This document shows, piece by piece, positions 26,803-36,621 of a stretch of 64,000 nt of DNA. The first letter of the stretch is position 1, and each line of letters begins with the position of its first letter. A program made the position numbers and the translations under genes. Source of the DNA: an uncultured Sutterella sp. (GTDB taxonomy: Bacteria; Pseudomonadota; Gammaproteobacteria; Burkholderiales; Burkholderiaceae_F); NCBI GenBank assembly GCA_900542195.1, contig UQNA01000001.1:1-64000 (forward strand), given 5' to 3'. The notes under the pieces are model-generated. The model made no database searches and had not been told where the DNA came from. It saw only the letters and a list, made by a program, of their open reading frames with translations.

Positions 26803-28707
26803 TTATTTGGTAACTTCTTTCCCTGCAATGTGTCCGAACACCAGAAGATCTGTCAATGCGTTTCTTCCTAAACGGTTAGAACCATGAATCCCTCCGGTAA
26901 CTTCGCCGGCTGCATACAGCCCCGGAATGACATTCCCATGCTTATCTAATACTTGAGTTTTTTCGTTGATCTTGATGCCTCCCATTGTGTGGTGGATAGT
27001 GGTAGTTAAAGGAACCGCAAAAAATGGTGCTTTATCTACAGTATTCCCAGTCACGATCTTAGGAACGGGCAAAGCTTTAGTGTCTTGAGCCAGAGTAGCT
27101 TTGTTGTACTGCTCTATTGTTTTGAGGAAATTTCCCCTGTTGATTCCAGCTTTTTCTGCTAGTTCGTCGAGGGTATTAGCCTTGATTGCATATCCATGCT
27201 TCAAAGCTATATCCAAAAGATCTCTTCTGACCTTCTTTTGCTCAAGAGTTTTTTCGTCATAAACCGCATAGACCACCTGATCCGGCTGTTTGAGAATACC
27301 GTGTGAGATTTCATCTCTTCGACCAGTCTCATCTACAAAGCGGAAGCCATTCTTATTTACGTAAGGAGTATCAAGCGGGCGGCCAGCAATCGCACTCTCC
27401 AGTTCTCCATTTTTCGGATTTCCATGCGGATGGATTTGAATATACTTCATGCCTTCTAAAGCGGCACCGGTTTTAACGGCCTCTTCGATTACTTCTCCAG
27501 TCGTTCCCGGCTGATTAGAAGTTGCAATTACACTGATGTCGTTATATTTCTTGACCATTGCAAGATTTGCTCCGTAACCGCCGGACGCCAAGATGACATT
27601 TTTACCGGTAAACGTGAGTTCTTTACCATCCTTATCAAGAGCCCTTACGCCTACAATTCTTCCCTCCTTGTCCTTAATCAAATCAGTTACCTTAACTGAT
27701 GTGTAGATATGGCTGCCGGCATTTCGAACCTTTTCAGCCAACGGTTTAATGTATGCATCGTATGTTGATATCGGAGTTTGACCATCAGCCTTACGAGGCC
27801 ATTGTCCACGCGGATACAGCCCCCCAATTCCTCCGTCAAGCCAACTGCGCGGGACATGAAACCACGTCATGTCAGACTGTTCATCCAACCACTTCATGGC
27901 TTCGGTTGCATTAGCCGTCATCGTCTTTACGAGCTTAGGATCATTTTTGCAGTCGCCTCCCATGATAGTTTGAAGAGCAAAGAATTCCGGAGAGTCAAAA
28001 AGGTATTTCTTCCCCGCTGCATCGTGTTCAGCAAGTTGTTTTTTCACGATTTTTTGAAGCTCCGCAGCCTCCCTAGAACAAGGCTGAGTATCAGTGTACT
28101 TCGCGACAATATCTCTCATTGCTTGAGTCATGGGTTGGAGTTTTGTTGGATCAGGATCCATAGCGGACATATTTCCTTCAGACCGTGCAGTATTGCCGCC
28201 AAGCATAGCCATCTTCTCAAGCACAATAACGTGAGCTCCTCGGCCAACTGCAGTTGCTGCCGCAACCATTCCCGCTCCGCCGCCTCCTACGATAATGACA
28301 TCAGCCTGTTTTTTGTACTCAACTTGTTTATCGCCTTTTGAAGCTACTTTTCCTTTAAGCATTTCCTCAGGTGCCCCGGCTTTGACAAGTGCCTTTGAAG
28401 CAGCGGATTTAAGTGCCATTGATGTAACTGATGCTCCGGTAACATTGTCAACGTTGATTTTCTGAGCATCCATTATTGCCTTAGGAAGTGCTTCCACTGC
28501 CAGATCTCCGATTCCCGGAGTCTCACTATGTTTAGTCACTTGAATCGCTTCGATTTTATTGCTGTTAACTTTTACTTCCACAGATACATCGCCGTTGCGT
28601 CCAGTTGCCGTTCCTGTATATGTTCCGGGAGTCATAGCGGCAGCATATCCCGCTGTGCAAATTAAACTAATCGTCAAAGAAAGAGACTTGAGGGAAAAAT
28701 TTTTCAT
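26803..28707 (-). CDS. Periplasmic FMN/FAD reductase, urocanate/fumarate-reductase-like
   Basis: 634 residues. A Sec signal peptide is followed by an FMN-binding domain (about 25-110) and a FAD-binding reductase domain (from VIIVGGGGAGMVAAA near 137). The FMN domain ends in NVTGASVTS, the ApbE flavinylation motif, with Ser93 where Thr is usual, so covalent FMN is likely. The reductase domain has GGNTARSEGN, DETGRRDE, IHHTMGG and GSNRLGRNA. The position equivalent to the first substrate His of fumarate reductase (RSH in relatives) reads PRGQWP, which argues for a substrate other than fumarate. It has no heme domain. A divergent LysR gene likely controls it. Confidence 0.85.
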   Translation of the reverse strand: MKNFSLKSLSLTISLICTAGYAAAMTPGTYTGTATGRNGDVSVEVKVNSNKIEAIQVTKHSETPGIGDLAVEALPKAIMDAQKINVDNVTGASVTSMALKSAASKALVKAGAPEEMLKGKVASKGDKQVEYKKQADVIIVGGGGAGMVAAATAVGRGAHVIVLEKMAMLGGNTARSEGNMSAMDPDPTKLQPMTQAMRDIVAKYTDTQPCSREAAELQKIVKKQLAEHDAAGKKYLFDSPEFFALQTIMGGDCKNDPKLVKTMTANATEAMKWLDEQSDMTWFHVPRSWLDGGIGGLYPRGQWPRKADGQTPISTYDAYIKPLAEKVRNAGSHIYTSVKVTDLIKDKEGRIVGVRALDKDGKELTFTGKNVILASGGYGANLAMVKKYNDISVIATSNQPGTTGEVIEEAVKTGAALEGMKYIQIHPHGNPKNGELESAIAGRPLDTPYVNKNGFRFVDETGRRDEISHGILKQPDQVVYAVYDEKTLEQKKVRRDLLDIALKHGYAIKANTLDELAEKAGINRGNFLKTIEQYNKATLAQDTKALPVPKIVTGNTVDKAPFFAVPLTTTIHHTMGGIKINEKTQVLDKHGNVIPGLYAAGEVTGGIHGSNRLGRNALTDLLVFGHIAGKEVTK

Positions 28708-28845
28708 GGATACTCCTAATTTTTAGAACTTCATTTGTTCGAATGTCTTCAACTCATTGCTGATGAAGAAAATTCTAAAAACCGCAGCCACTTTTGAAAA
28801 TGAGATATTATTAGGAAACTCAATGTCAAAATTCGAAGCGACAAC

Positions 28846-29832
28846 ATGTCTGAAAATGAAGAAGTTTTCTCGGTGTTGCCTAGACACATCCGAGACATCG
28901 ATGGAGAGGCGCTTTTCTTTTTCGTGTGCCTCTTTCATACAGCCACTATTCAAGAAGCCGCAGACAAGTGCGGAGTTAGCCTTTCTTCTGCTAATAGGCT
29001 TTTAGCAAAACTCAGAACGTACTTCAACGATCCCCTGTTCCAAAGATCCGGCAGCAAAATGAAGCCGACATCATTTGCCCAAAATCGACTAGGCGAAATC
29101 GAAAAAATTCTCAAAAGCCTTAAAACAATCCAAGAGCCGGAAGACATTGAACCGAGTCATCTTCAAAGAACGGTTCGAATCGCCACATACGATAACGCCT
29201 TGGCAATTCTGATATGTGGGATTTTGAATCCTCTCAGGAAACGCCTTCCTTTGGTCTTATTCAAAGCAGAACAGGCCAGCGAAGCTATGTTCGGTGATTT
29301 AGAGGAAAATCGATTAGACCTTATTTTTTACGCACGACAGGGTGTATTTCCGAATATTCACTCGGCGCCGATGCTGACTACACCTTACGTTTGCGTTGTC
29401 CGCAAAGGTCATAGACTTGAGAAAATCGTTAAAGAGCAAGGATATGTAGAAAAAGAAGATCTTTGGAACTGGCAACAAGTTCTTGTTAATTCTCAGCCGG
29501 ATCGAAATCGCTCTCCTAACAGTCCGGCCAACGGTTACTTTAATCCGCCATCTGCACAACAGATTGCCTTGATATTGCCATTCTTCTTAGCCGTGCCGCT
29601 TGCAGTACAGAACACTGACTATTATTCCATTGTTCCAAAAGTAACGGCAGAAATGGCTTTTTCTCAAGACAAACTGTCGCTTTTACCTCTAGCTCCCAGC
29701 TCTCCCACCCTCACAACCAGAATGGCATGGCATGAGAGACTCCACACAGACCCAGGTTCCCAAATGATTCGATCGGTTCTAAAAGAAATAATTCGTGAAC
29801 ATTTTCCCGACTATCGACCTCAATCACTTTAA
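28846..29832 (+). CDS. LysR-family regulator, divergent to the FMN/FAD reductase
   Basis: 328 residues. A winged-helix N-terminus (ALFFFVCLFHTATIQEAADKCGVSLSSANRLLAKLR, about 25-60) is followed by a LysR substrate-binding domain (TVRIATYDNALAI onward). The 138-nt gap to the reductase at 28707 would hold the shared operator. The regulated gene is inferred from divergent arrangement, and the inducer is probably the reductase substrate. No strong Shine-Dalgarno precedes the ATG at 28846. Confidence 0.83.
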   Translation: MSENEEVFSVLPRHIRDIDGEALFFFVCLFHTATIQEAADKCGVSLSSANRLLAKLRTYFNDPLFQRSGSKMKPTSFAQNRLGEIEKILKSLKTIQEPEDIEPSHLQRTVRIATYDNALAILICGILNPLRKRLPLVLFKAEQASEAMFGDLEENRLDLIFYARQGVFPNIHSAPMLTTPYVCVVRKGHRLEKIVKEQGYVEKEDLWNWQQVLVNSQPDRNRSPNSPANGYFNPPSAQQIALILPFFLAVPLAVQNTDYYSIVPKVTAEMAFSQDKLSLLPLAPSSPTLTTRMAWHERLHTDPGSQMIRSVLKEIIREHFPDYRPQSL

Positions 29833-29936
29833 CCTGCTAGATAGATTCCTGACAGAAGTAACGAAAGCAAGAGCGACTTCTTTTCCTTAACTTCTGTCAC
29901 CGACAATTCTTTGAGAACCTTCGAAGAGTACTCATC

Positions 29937-30353
29937 TTAGAGGCTCTCTTTGATCAACTTGGAGCACTTATTTGCCTGCTCTTTTCTTCTGGTCAAAACT
30001 TCTTCAGCCGTCTGCCGGCGCCTCGGACTCCAAATAGAATCCGGAAATGCAGCGTCATCTTCATATCGTGCAATGAGATGCCAATGAAGATGAGGCACCA
30101 TATTTCCGAGCTGAGCCCAGTTAACCTTGGTAGGCCTCATGTTCTCTAAAACAATTTTTTCTATCTTGCTTAAAACCGAAATAATGCGCATTTGTGCTTC
30201 AGGGCTAAGCTCTGACATTTCTTTAACGTGATCATTGGCGATCACACGGAAATATCCCGGATAGTCCGCGTCATTGACTTGAATGACCCGGAATAAATCA
30301 TTTTTGAGAAGTACGTTCTCTCCCGTTGGAGAACAAAGAGGACAATTTGTCAT
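29937..30353 (-). CDS. HIT-family protein
   Basis: 138 residues with the histidine triad HLHWHL near residues 88-93 and an N-terminal CPLC pair that may bind zinc. HIT proteins hydrolyse or transfer nucleotidyl groups from nucleoside phosphoramidates or dinucleotides. It overlaps the end of the DUF3683 dehydrogenase by four bases (ATGA) and is co-translated with it. Confidence 0.9.
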   Translation of the reverse strand: MTNCPLCSPTGENVLLKNDLFRVIQVNDADYPGYFRVIANDHVKEMSELSPEAQMRIISVLSKIEKIVLENMRPTKVNWAQLGNMVPHLHWHLIARYEDDAAFPDSIWSPRRRQTAEEVLTRRKEQANKCSKLIKESL

Positions 30354-33300
30354 AGAAGCACCTTTTCAATAAGTCCGTCCTTGACTTCAGACAGGACCTT
30401 ATGCATCCAATTCTTACCGTGTTTGGCTTTCATCATTTCGACAATCAAGAATTCGCTGGTTGTCTTGACCGCATCTGAGTAACGGCTCATGCCTTGATAA
30501 CATCCTGGACAAGTTGTCAGAATCTTAATTTCACCCCGGAAGTCATCTTTCTTCAATTTAGCCGAAGCTCCTTTGAGACTTTCCTCTTTGCTCTTGCGCA
30601 CTTGGCTGGCAATATCAGGACGTCCGATTGCAAAAGTTCCGCTTTCCCCGCAGCACCTTTCAGAAAGTTCGATAGCAGAACCGTCAGCAGGTTTAAGAAT
30701 CTGATTAACAGTCTTAATAGGAACGCCTTCTTTCAACGGAGTATGGCATGGGTCGTGGTAAATGTAGCGCGTGTTTTTAGCCCCGGGCAGTTCAATCCCT
30801 TTTTCCTTCAAGAAGTCATGAATGTCCATTACTCGGCAACCCGGGAAGATACTTTCAAAGTTGTATTCTTTGAGTTGATGCAGACACGTACCGCAGCTGA
30901 CCAGCACGGTATTGATATCCTTGTAGTTCAAAGTATTGGCAATACGGTGGAAAAGCACTCGGTTTCGGGTGACAATTTCTTCGCTCTTCTGCTTCATGCC
31001 GTTGCCGGCCTGCGGATAGCCGCAGCATAAGTATCCCGGAGGAAGCACCGTTTGGATATCCAAATCATGGAGCATACCGATGACAGCTACGGAAACTTGA
31101 GAATACAGACGTTCACTTCCGCATCCCGGGAAATAAAACACCGTTTCTTTTTCGTTCCTTTCCTTATTTCTAATAATCGGAACATATGTTGTTTCTTCAA
31201 TGTCCAACAACTTACGAGAAGTGGTAGGAATCTCTACCTTCGGAAGCTTGCGGTTTACCAAATGAATAACTTCTTCCTTCAAAGTCGGCTTCCCGGTTGT
31301 AAATCCGGGACGTCTGGCCGAGGGAGCCGCCGCCATTTTCAAGGTATCGGCCGCCATTCTTTGAGCCTTGAAGCCGTACTCAATCAAGCCCTTTCTAGCT
31401 GCACGAATAAGCATCGGCTTTTCAATCTCAAGGAACTTAAGACCGAAGTATTTCGCCGGAGACTTCTTCTCTTTATTCAGACGATGAAGCATGTCTCTCA
31501 TCATCATCGTGACATGTCCGAAGTCAATCTTGACCGGACACGGCTTCTGACATTTTTGACAAATTGTGCAGTGGTCGGCTAAATCTGCGAACTCCACAAA
31601 GTGCTTCTGAGACAAACCGCGGCGGGTCTGCTCTTCATAGAGGAAAGCCTCAAGAAGCAGGGAGACCGCGATAATCTTATTTCTCGGCGAGTACAGGAGA
31701 TTGGCATTGGGTACGTGAGTAGTACAGACCGGTTTGCATTTACCGCAGCGCAAGCAAGTCTTGATTTCATCAGAAATTTGCTTGGCTTCGCTGTTTTGCA
31801 TAATGATCGATTCGTGACCAAGCAAATTAAAGCTGGGCGTGTAAGCCAAAGAAAGATTGGCCTCCGGTCTGAGCTTTCCTTTGTTGAAATGACCTTGCGG
31901 ATCAACTCTGTCTAAGTACTCATAAAACTGATCAAACTCTCCCGGTTCAACGAACTCAATTTTTGTCATACCAATACCGTGTTCGCCGGAAATCGCTCCG
32001 CCGAGCTTCTTAGCCACACCCATCACATAGGCAACAGCTTCGTTAGCGATTCTGAGCATGTTGATGTCGTCGGAGTTCACCGGAATATTGGTATGAACGT
32101 TGCCGTCGCCTGCATGCATATGCAGTGCAATGAATACGCGGCCTCGCAGAACCTTGTCGTGAATTTTCTTAATCTGCTCTCTGACTGCTTCGAAGCTGTC
32201 GCCGGCAAAAATGTTGTACAACGGCGCGATAACTTCTTTCTTCCAAGAGATGCGGAGTAAGTGGTTTTGAACAAGACCCAAAAGCGTGGTGTACTTATCC
32301 TGAGATTTAACTGATTCATCGATGACTCGGCCTAGACCTTCAAGTGCGGCAACCGCTTCAACTGAGTTTTCATCTAAATGATTAAGAACATACTGCCACT
32401 GGGATTTAACTTTATTCAAAAGAGCAATTGCAGCAGGGATTCTTTCTTTCAGCAGTTCTTCCTTGCTCAGTCCCTGAGAAGACACTGCCAGCTTGCCTAA
32501 GGCGATTGGCCCGCGAAGATAAGCTTCAACGGCATCAATCATGTCTATCTTATTCTGGATGGAACAGCGGATATTAAAACGCTCGCAGGCATCGGTGTAC
32601 TCGCCAATTTTGTCCAGCGGGATGACAACGTCTTCATTTAATTTAAAGGCGTTTGTGTGCTTGGAAATTGCTGAGGTCTTAGAGCGTTCCTGCCAGAATT
32701 GGTGACGTGCTTCAGGAGTCTTAGCAATAAAGGTTTCACCGTTGCCCTCAAGAGCAATTTCTTTGATTTTCTCTACTTGACGGTCAATAGCTTCTTCATT
32801 GTCCCCAATGACATCACCGACGATAACCATCTTCGGATATTCGGCGCGCACACTCTTCGGGGCATAGTTGATTGCGTGGAGATAGCGGTCGTCCAAATGT
32901 TCCAAACCGGCGAGCATCACACCCTCGGGATGAGAATCAAGCAGCTGAGAAATTGCATAAATAGCCGGACCGGCGTTGCTGGCAGCTCCGTAGAACTCTA
33001 AACACAGAGTTTGGGTGAACGGAGGCATCTTATACAAAACGAATTTGGCAGAGGTAATGATGCCGTCGGTGCCTTCTTTCTGAAGTCCCGGAACACCGCC
33101 GAGGAACTTGTTGGTTACGTCCTTTCCTAATCCCGGCTTTCTGATTGTGCTGCCGTCAATCTTAATAATTTCAGTACGGAGGACCTTGGCGTTTTCAGGA
33201 TCTTTGGTACCTTCTTTGTATACAACCTCAAATTCAACTTCTTTTTGTTTATGAATCTTGCCGAGGTTATGGTTTAGCCGAGTAACTTCAATCCATTCGC

Positions 33301-34276
33301 CGTTGGGTCCAACCATACGGTACCAATAGACGCTGTCAACGGTTGTACCCCAAAGAACAGCCTTTTTACCGCCGGCGGTTTCAGCAATGTTGCCCCCGAT
33401 GGAACAAGCGTAGTTAGAGTTTGGGTCAACGGCAAAAATCCAGCCGTCCTTGGCCGCCTTATCGGCCACTTGTTTATTTACGGCACCTGCCTGGGCATAA
33501 ATCGTTGCGGTCGCATCGTCTCTGCCGCGCAAATGTACCATTTCCGGAGCGGAGATGGCATTGAGTTTTTCCGTATTGATAACTGCACTTTTCTCATGAA
33601 GCGGAACTGCGCCTCCGGTATAACCTGTACCTGCACCTCGAGGAACAATTGTCAATCCCAAAGAAATACAAGCTTGAACGAGACCTGGAATTTCGGATTC
33701 GCTGTCGGGGAACAAAACCACAAAAGGATAGTGGACGCGCCAGTCCGTGGCGTCTGTCACATGCATTGCACGAGAGAAACCGTCAAAACGGATATTTTCC
33801 GGCTTGGTATGTTTTTTCAGTTTCTTTATAACCAAACGGCGAAAATCCCAAGAGCGTTCGAAAGAGCTCTTAAATTTTTCAACGGTCACCAATGCTTTCT
33901 GAATCAGCTGAGAAATCAGCTCTTCGCGCCTAGAGGAACTTCTGCCGTCGATTCTCTTTTGGATGGCGTTAATACGGTGATAAAGCGCATCAACCAACAG
34001 ATCCCTTCTCTTTTTGTTGAAGAGCATATCCTCTTGCAGATAAGGGTTGCGCTGAATGACCCAGATATCTCCCAGCACTTCGAACAACATACGTGCAGAA
34101 CGGCCCGTTCTGCCCTTTTGAGCTCTCAGGGTTTCTAAAATATCCCACGCCTCTTTGCCAAGCAAGCGAATGACAATTTCGCGATCTGAATAAGAAGTGT
34201 AGTTATAAGGAATTTCCCTTTGTCTATGAGTCTCTTCTCGTTCGGTTTCTTTGGCTGTAATTCTTTCCTTTTCCAC
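30350..34276 (-). CDS. Giant FAD-linked/Fe-S dehydrogenase with DUF3683 domain (D-lactate/glycolate dehydrogenase-like)
   Basis: 1308 residues. The N-terminus (IPYNYTSYSDREIVIRLLG) belongs to DUF3683. Next come a PCMH-type FAD-binding domain (VPRGAGTGYTGGAVPL near 210, ACSIGGNIAETAGG near 290) and an FAD-linked oxidase C-terminal domain (ALHMHAGDGNVHTNIP, GEHGIGMTK). Two 4Fe-4S motifs follow (CLRCGKCKPVC, CTICQKCQKPCP), then CCG-type cysteine domains (CCGYPQAGNG, CCGESGTF). The build is that of D-2-hydroxyacid (lactate/glycolate) dehydrogenases fused with GlpC/LutA-like modules, common in Burkholderiales. GTG start, with GGAGA 7 nt upstream. Probable role: cytoplasmic-side hydroxy-acid oxidation feeding the quinone pool. 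Confidence 0.87.
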   Translation of the reverse strand: MEKERITAKETEREETHRQREIPYNYTSYSDREIVIRLLGKEAWDILETLRAQKGRTGRSARMLFEVLGDIWVIQRNPYLQEDMLFNKKRRDLLVDALYHRINAIQKRIDGRSSSRREELISQLIQKALVTVEKFKSSFERSWDFRRLVIKKLKKHTKPENIRFDGFSRAMHVTDATDWRVHYPFVVLFPDSESEIPGLVQACISLGLTIVPRGAGTGYTGGAVPLHEKSAVINTEKLNAISAPEMVHLRGRDDATATIYAQAGAVNKQVADKAAKDGWIFAVDPNSNYACSIGGNIAETAGGKKAVLWGTTVDSVYWYRMVGPNGEWIEVTRLNHNLGKIHKQKEVEFEVVYKEGTKDPENAKVLRTEIIKIDGSTIRKPGLGKDVTNKFLGGVPGLQKEGTDGIITSAKFVLYKMPPFTQTLCLEFYGAASNAGPAIYAISQLLDSHPEGVMLAGLEHLDDRYLHAINYAPKSVRAEYPKMVIVGDVIGDNEEAIDRQVEKIKEIALEGNGETFIAKTPEARHQFWQERSKTSAISKHTNAFKLNEDVVIPLDKIGEYTDACERFNIRCSIQNKIDMIDAVEAYLRGPIALGKLAVSSQGLSKEELLKERIPAAIALLNKVKSQWQYVLNHLDENSVEAVAALEGLGRVIDESVKSQDKYTTLLGLVQNHLLRISWKKEVIAPLYNIFAGDSFEAVREQIKKIHDKVLRGRVFIALHMHAGDGNVHTNIPVNSDDINMLRIANEAVAYVMGVAKKLGGAISGEHGIGMTKIEFVEPGEFDQFYEYLDRVDPQGHFNKGKLRPEANLSLAYTPSFNLLGHESIIMQNSEAKQISDEIKTCLRCGKCKPVCTTHVPNANLLYSPRNKIIAVSLLLEAFLYEEQTRRGLSQKHFVEFADLADHCTICQKCQKPCPVKIDFGHVTMMMRDMLHRLNKEKKSPAKYFGLKFLEIEKPMLIRAARKGLIEYGFKAQRMAADTLKMAAAPSARRPGFTTGKPTLKEEVIHLVNRKLPKVEIPTTSRKLLDIEETTYVPIIRNKERNEKETVFYFPGCGSERLYSQVSVAVIGMLHDLDIQTVLPPGYLCCGYPQAGNGMKQKSEEIVTRNRVLFHRIANTLNYKDINTVLVSCGTCLHQLKEYNFESIFPGCRVMDIHDFLKEKGIELPGAKNTRYIYHDPCHTPLKEGVPIKTVNQILKPADGSAIELSERCCGESGTFAIGRPDIASQVRKSKEESLKGASAKLKKDDFRGEIKILTTCPGCYQGMSRYSDAVKTTSEFLIVEMMKAKHGKNWMHKVLSEVKDGLIEKVLL

Positions 34277-34470
34277 AGGCCTATCTCCAGGTCATTGTTT
34301 AGAAGAATCTTTTTTCTTTGGACTTTTATCAAAGTCAGTGGAAAACATTGTACCTTCTGACCTTGAAAATAGACTGATCTCAATAGATTTTTTCTCGACA
34401 AAACAAATTTTCACCGTTTCTAGTGGTATGTTTGAAAGTTCCTGTAATCAACTATTAACCGGTTAAATCA

Positions 34471-35988
34471 ATGCTTGAACAAGAATATCTTCGCCGCGTT
34501 TTAACGGCAAATGTTTATGAGGTAGCTAAAGAAAGCCCTCTTCAAAAGGCCACTCTCCTTTCCGCCAGAACTGGTAATACCGTACTTCTAAAGAGAGAGG
34601 ATCTTCAAAGCGTGTTCAGTTTCAAACTGCGCGGTGCTTTCAACAAGATGTCCAAACTTTCTGAAGAAGAAAGAGCACGAGGAGTTATTGCCGCTAGTGC
34701 CGGCAACCACGCACAAGGCGTCGCCTTAGCAGCCAGCAAGCTTGGCTGCAGAGCCGTTATCGTGATGCCGATTACCGCACCTGATTTAAAAGTTAATACA
34801 GTACGCCGCCTCGGCGGTGAAGCCGTCCTCTTCGGGGACTCATTCTCTGAGGCCGCTGCCTATGCCGAGGAGCTAAAAAATAGAGAAGGCCTAACTCCAG
34901 TTCATCCTTTTGATGACCCTGATGTGATTGCAGGACAGGGCACCATTGGTATGGAGATTATTCGTCAGGCCAACGGCAAAAAAATTGATGCAGTGTTTGC
35001 TCCGGTCGGTGGGGGCGGACTGCTTGCCGGTATTGCCGTTTACATTAAGGCCCTGTACCCTGAAATTAAAGTTTTTGGTGTTCAAACCGTTGATTCCGAC
35101 GGCATGCGCCAATCTCTTGAAAAAGGTGAACGAGTTGAGCTCCAGGATGTCGGTCTTTTCTCTGACGGTACTGCCGTAAAACTCGTCGGTAAAGAAACTT
35201 TCAAGCTTTGTGAAAAATTCGTTGACGGCATCATCACCGTGACTACCGATGAAGTCTGCGCCGCCATCAAAGATGTCTTCCAAGATACCCGCAGCATCCT
35301 TGAACCGGCCGGTGCCCTTTCCGTGGCCGGCATTAAGAAATACGTTAAAACTAATCAAGTTAAGAACGAAACTTTAGTCGGCATCTTATCCGGTGCCAAT
35401 ATGAACTTCGACAGACTGCGTTTCGTCGCAGACCGAGCAGAAGTCGGTGAACATCGTGAAGTACTTTTCTCCGTCACTATTCCGGAAGAAAAAGGTTCTT
35501 TCAGGAGACTCATCTCTCTTCTCGGCAACCGCAACGTCACCGAATTCAATTACCGTATTTCCGATGCCAAGGACGCCCAGATTTTCGTCGGCATTCAGAC
35601 TCAGCATAGAAGCGAAGCCGAGGGAATCGCTAAACTCTTTAAGGATAACGGATTCCCCTGCTTAGACATTACTGATAACGAAATGGCTAAGACCCATTTG
35701 AGATATATGGTCGGCGGTCACTCTGCATTGGCAACCAATGAGAAACTCTTCCGATTCGAATTCCCGGAAAGACCGGGAGCACTTGGCAAGTTCCTCTCCA
35801 GCGTCAATCCTGACTGGAATATTTCCTTGTTCCATTACAGAAACCAAGGCGCTGACTACGGCAAAGTCTTAGTCGGTTTGCAAGTTCCTGACAGCGACAG
35901 AGAAAAACTCAATGATGTCCTCAAGAATCTTGGTTATTCCTATGTTGAAGAAACTGACAATCCGGCTTATAAACTGTTCTTAGGATAA
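34471..35988 (+). CDS. ilvA: Threonine ammonia-lyase, biosynthetic (IlvA)
   Basis: 505 residues. The PLP-binding lysine is in FSFKLRGAFNKM (about 49-60). Further motifs are SAGNHAQGVA, the phosphate-binding GGGGLLAG, and two C-terminal ACT-like regulatory domains (from about 325). The length and two-ACT build match the isoleucine-feedback-inhibited biosynthetic enzyme that makes 2-oxobutanoate from threonine. No leader-peptide attenuator was seen. A small gene follows by 18 nt. Confidence 0.93.
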   Translation: MLEQEYLRRVLTANVYEVAKESPLQKATLLSARTGNTVLLKREDLQSVFSFKLRGAFNKMSKLSEEERARGVIAASAGNHAQGVALAASKLGCRAVIVMPITAPDLKVNTVRRLGGEAVLFGDSFSEAAAYAEELKNREGLTPVHPFDDPDVIAGQGTIGMEIIRQANGKKIDAVFAPVGGGGLLAGIAVYIKALYPEIKVFGVQTVDSDGMRQSLEKGERVELQDVGLFSDGTAVKLVGKETFKLCEKFVDGIITVTTDEVCAAIKDVFQDTRSILEPAGALSVAGIKKYVKTNQVKNETLVGILSGANMNFDRLRFVADRAEVGEHREVLFSVTIPEEKGSFRRLISLLGNRNVTEFNYRISDAKDAQIFVGIQTQHRSEAEGIAKLFKDNGFPCLDITDNEMAKTHLRYMVGGHSALATNEKLFRFEFPERPGALGKFLSSVNPDWNISLFHYRNQGADYGKVLVGLQVPDSDREKLNDVLKNLGYSYVEETDNPAYKLFLG

Positions 35989-36006
35989 TTAAGGACTGTT
36001 TTCATC

Positions 36007-36270
36007 ATGGACCCGATCTCTGACAAAAGCGTAGAACAAGTAATGTCGAGGCTTCCTCCGCAAGCCAGAACCGCCCTGCATGTCATGTCTGAAATGCAGA
36101 ACAGAGAACCGGAAGATGTCCTAAGAGATGAGATCAAAAAATATATCGAAGGACGCATCCCTGCTATTGACCTCGAAGGGATCGTCCACGGTATTAAAGA
36201 CAAGGCATACACTGCAGGCTATCTAGTCGGCAGTCTTAGAAAATTTGCCAGAAACTGGAACTCAAGATAG
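36007..36270 (+). CDS. Small conserved-looking protein of unknown function
   Basis: 87 residues, soluble, mostly helical in appearance, with basic C-terminus (LRKFARNWNSR). It follows ilvA closely with AAGGA upstream of its ATG and ends at a strong terminator, so it is the last gene of the ilvA transcript. Its family was not recognised. Confidence 0.6.
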   Translation: MDPISDKSVEQVMSRLPPQARTALHVMSEMQNREPEDVLRDEIKKYIEGRIPAIDLEGIVHGIKDKAYTAGYLVGSLRKFARNWNSR

Positions 36271-36284
36271 TTCTGAAAAAATTG

Positions 36285-36317
36285 AGCCGAGAATTTGTCA
36301 TAGTTCTCGGCTTTTTT
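36285..36317 (+). terminator. Intrinsic terminator of the ilvA transcript
   Basis: AGCCGAGAA (36285-36293) pairs perfectly with TTCTCGGCT (36304-36312) and continues into six T. Confidence 0.88.
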
Positions 36318-36352
36318 GTATTTAGAAACAGGAATTCTGAACCTCTATTACG

Positions 36353-36620
36353 TCAATTCAAAACCACCAATAGAACGCTATGTGTACCAGTCCGAACCAT
36401 GGTAAGTACAAGCTTCTCTATATCTGAGCAGTACACCATCAGCCAGTCATTTTGTATATGACACTATCGGACATTTCTATCCCGACGGAAATCCAGAAGC
36501 GAGTAATCTCGTTACTTTCGACCCAACGGTTTTTCGTTAATGAGGAGATTAATGACAACTTTCAATTCGCCTTTTAACAGCCTTCTTATAGCTTTTTTGA
36601 ATTGAGAGCAATACTTAACC
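36353..36620 (-). pseudogene. Decayed YafQ/RelE-type toxin
   Basis: Directly downstream of the antitoxin on the same strand, broken frames spell a YafQ-like toxin. One frame gives SQFKKAIRRL...VVINLLINEKPL, then stops. After a shift, another frame gives an in-frame TAG followed by CHIQNDWLMVY and VRTGTHS, which match the catalytic CHIxxDWLLIY and RTGTHSDLF region of the family. Total span (about 268 nt) equals a full toxin gene of about 90 codons. There are at least one frameshift and one nonsense codon, so no active toxin is expected. Confidence 0.8.
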
Positions 36621-36621
36621 G

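Noticed and set aside
29851..29898. Inverted repeat GACAGAAGT / ACTTCTGTC between convergent LysR and HIT genes
   Set aside because: The 30-nt loop and lack of a T-tract make a terminator doubtful, and no other role is evident.
30494..34138. Several 90-220-codon frames antisense to the DUF3683 dehydrogenase
   Set aside because: All lie opposite conserved domains of the 1308-residue enzyme and lack family features.
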